Origin: an uncultured Nostoc sp.
GTDB taxonomy: Bacteria > Cyanobacteriota > Cyanobacteriia > Cyanobacteriales > Nostocaceae
Length of the DNA: 64,000 nt
Assembly (NCBI RefSeq): GCF_937863485.1
Contig: NZ_CALMFY010000219.1
Coordinates: 1 to 64,000, forward strand
Direction of reading: 5' to 3'
The position numbers were made by a program, and so were the translations under genes. Below, in pieces: positions 62,776 to 64,000 of this stretch. Positions within the stretch are counted from its first letter, which is position 1. Every line of letters starts with the position of its first letter. Under the pieces are notes generated by a model. It searched no databases, was not told the DNA's origin, and was given only the letters and a program-made list of their open reading frames with translations.

Positions 62776-63477
62776 ATACCATAGCGGAGGTTTTCAGAGG
62801 CTTTGAATCTTACTTCCCAACGCTAGTAGGGCTTGTCATTACTCAATGTATGACAATCCCCGCTTCGTTTCTATTTCAAGGCTAATAACTTGCATTCCTC
62901 TTAAGAGAAATAAACAAGAATTTTATATCATGTCTGCTTGATTACTTATTAAACCTGAAGAACCTCACTCCACCAAAGCTACGCTTTGTCTTCCCTAAAA
63001 GCAAGCGGACCTAGTACAACGCAGCGCAAATAAACAACCCATTTTAAATCAACGAAACGTTTACGTTGTATTTCTTTTGACTTTTGACTTTTGAACGCCA
63101 GTTGCTTCAAGTCGGCAGAGCCGCCCAATGCACTGGCTCCTTTTGACTTCCGCCTTGCGGTATTAGGGTGTACACATAAGTCGAAAAAAGCTCGATTTCC
63201 AATTGTTATCTCGTTTCTCTGGTTCCTATGCTTTGTATAAGAATGTTGGTGTTCTCATCCAATCGATAACTACTGTAACATCAATATTAATCTTAATAAT
63301 TCCTGTGTTTATCCAGATTTTCTTTCAGTGGTGTTACACAACAAATATTCCGGTAAATATGACCCCGAATTCTACTGTGGTTTTTTTTTGAATTAGCGAT
63401 GTCTACGACGAGCTTGTTTACGAGATGCTACGCGTAACTCGATTCTCCGTGTGGGTACGCTTACGCAAGCAAATCTA
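62776..63477. other. 0.7-kb intergenic region with repeats
   Basis: Two CTTTTGA-type heptamer runs (63076-63093, 63141), the phrase CGCCAGTTGCTTCAAGTCGG, and GACTTCCGCCTTGCGGTATT, which also occurs near 7338. A short hydrophobic frame at 63203-63391 is probably chance. Confidence 0.55.
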
Positions 63478-63981
63478 TTAAGCTTGTAATGCCTTAAACC
63501 ACTTATTTAAAACTGTACTGATGGTTTTCTTAATCTGATGCTTACGACTCCATTTCTGGAATGCCATTTCATACTCTTCGCCTTTGATTTGAAAGGTATT
63601 CCAAACATCCAGCCCTACAGGCAATCCGCAGAATAGTAAAATGTACAGCGACCAAGAAATTCCGCCACCAGTGATTAAATCTAACAGTATAAAAAAACCA
63701 TTTAAAATCGCGTAATTCCCTAGACGCTTCTGAAATCTTCTGATGCGGTAGGCGTCAAAAGCGTTTCGCTGTTGGACTTGACCTTGTTGTACTAACCAAT
63801 CATGTTGGGCTAATTTTAAAGAATCAGGTGAAATTTCTAACTCAGCAGCAATTTCTAATATCTGCTCATAAGAAAATTCTGTATCCTTGTCATTAGCTTG
63901 ACGAGCGATCGCTAAGTGCAGAATCTGTTGGACATCTTCTTGGCTATAAGAGCGGATGCTTTGAGGTTCAAACGCTGTCAT
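63478..63981 (-). CDS. 2TM-domain protein
   Basis: 167 residues. The cytosolic N-terminal part (YSQEDVQQILHLAIARQAND, then YEQILEIAAELEISPDSLKL) is helical. It is followed by two membrane helices (about 92-108 and 112-127) and an amphipathic C terminus. This is the 2TM domain family found with histidine kinases or alone in cyanobacteria; role unknown. The gene is complete, starting 19 bases before the window end. Confidence 0.82.
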   Translation of the reverse strand: MTAFEPQSIRSYSQEDVQQILHLAIARQANDKDTEFSYEQILEIAAELEISPDSLKLAQHDWLVQQGQVQQRNAFDAYRIRRFQKRLGNYAILNGFFILLDLITGGGISWSLYILLFCGLPVGLDVWNTFQIKGEEYEMAFQKWSRKHQIKKTISTVLNKWFKALQA

Positions 63982-64000
63982 AATTCTTTCGCTTATATTA

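Noticed and set aside
63203-63391. 62-codon hydrophobic plus-strand frame
   Set aside because: No ribosome binding site, repeat DNA on both sides and AT-driven hydrophobicity; probably chance.

Overview
The window looks like chromosomal DNA from a filamentous, probably heterocyst-forming cyanobacterium of the Nostoc/Anabaena type. The evidence is a complete fraC-fraD-fraE set for filament integrity and septal junctions, very frequent GCGATCGC (HIP1) octamers, heptanucleotide tandem repeats of the CAAAAGT and ATCTAAA kinds, a plant-type [2Fe-2S] ferredoxin, phylloquinone-type NdbB, DUF2949 and DUF1823 families, a PEP-CTERM protein, and many short palindromic mobile repeats. There is no rRNA, no convincing tRNA and no CRISPR array.

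Layout. 0-9 kb: minisatellite and nested MITEs, a membrane protein, a HAD hydrolase, ndbB, a NrdG-like radical SAM activase, an SMR efflux pump, a small heat shock gene broken by an insertion, ferredoxin and hemD. 9-13 kb: a lipid/secreted-type hypothetical, then a cytoplasmic trypsin-like pair (one catalytically dead, one apparently active) translationally coupled to an atypical NarL/LuxR response regulator. 13-16.5 kb: a GlcG/HbpS-like protein, then a cobalamin riboswitch, CbtB, a 405-residue His/Met-bearing membrane protein and a DUF1636 protein, a likely B12-repressed cobalt uptake locus. 16.6-24 kb: a glycosyltransferase, two overlapping small genes, a PEP-CTERM protein, an MFS exporter and a polytopic membrane protein. 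24-29 kb: a four-gene BMP-type nucleoside ABC importer. 29-39 kb: photolyase bracketed by inverted repeats, an acireductone-dioxygenase-like cupin, a CBS-HEPN protein, an RHH-Mop fusion, a buried LCCL-domain remnant, DUF2949, FtsH, MoeB-rhodanese and a JAMM peptidase. 39-48 kb: an RTX protein, DUF58, a TonB receptor fragment, argJ and gatB. 48-54 kb: a PIN-domain pair, a hypothetical gene preceded by a CIRCE operator, an ATP-grasp gene with a damaged 5' end, a broken GGDEF gene and a double-domain CobA adenosyltransferase. 54-64 kb: fraCDE, a pentapeptide-repeat protein, a broken TpsB transporter, DUF1823, a GH13 enzyme, DAHP synthase and a 2TM protein.

Two themes run through the window. One is cobalt/B12: the riboswitch-controlled CbtB locus would import cobalt, and the double CobA/CobO at 53-54 kb would adenosylate the corrinoid. 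The other is strong genome erosion by small elements: at least eight genes are broken or reduced to fragments (integrase, hsp20, Rpn nuclease, LCCL, TonB receptor, FlaR-like kinase, GGDEF, TpsB), and several intergenic spaces consist wholly of MITE-like or 21-bp repeats. The most interesting candidates for undescribed biology are the dead-protease/live-protease/atypical-regulator operon, the riboswitch-CbtB-405 aa-DUF1636 locus, the CIRCE-preceded hypothetical gene, and the RHH-Mop and CBS-HEPN fusions. All calls come from reading the sequence; no database search was run.
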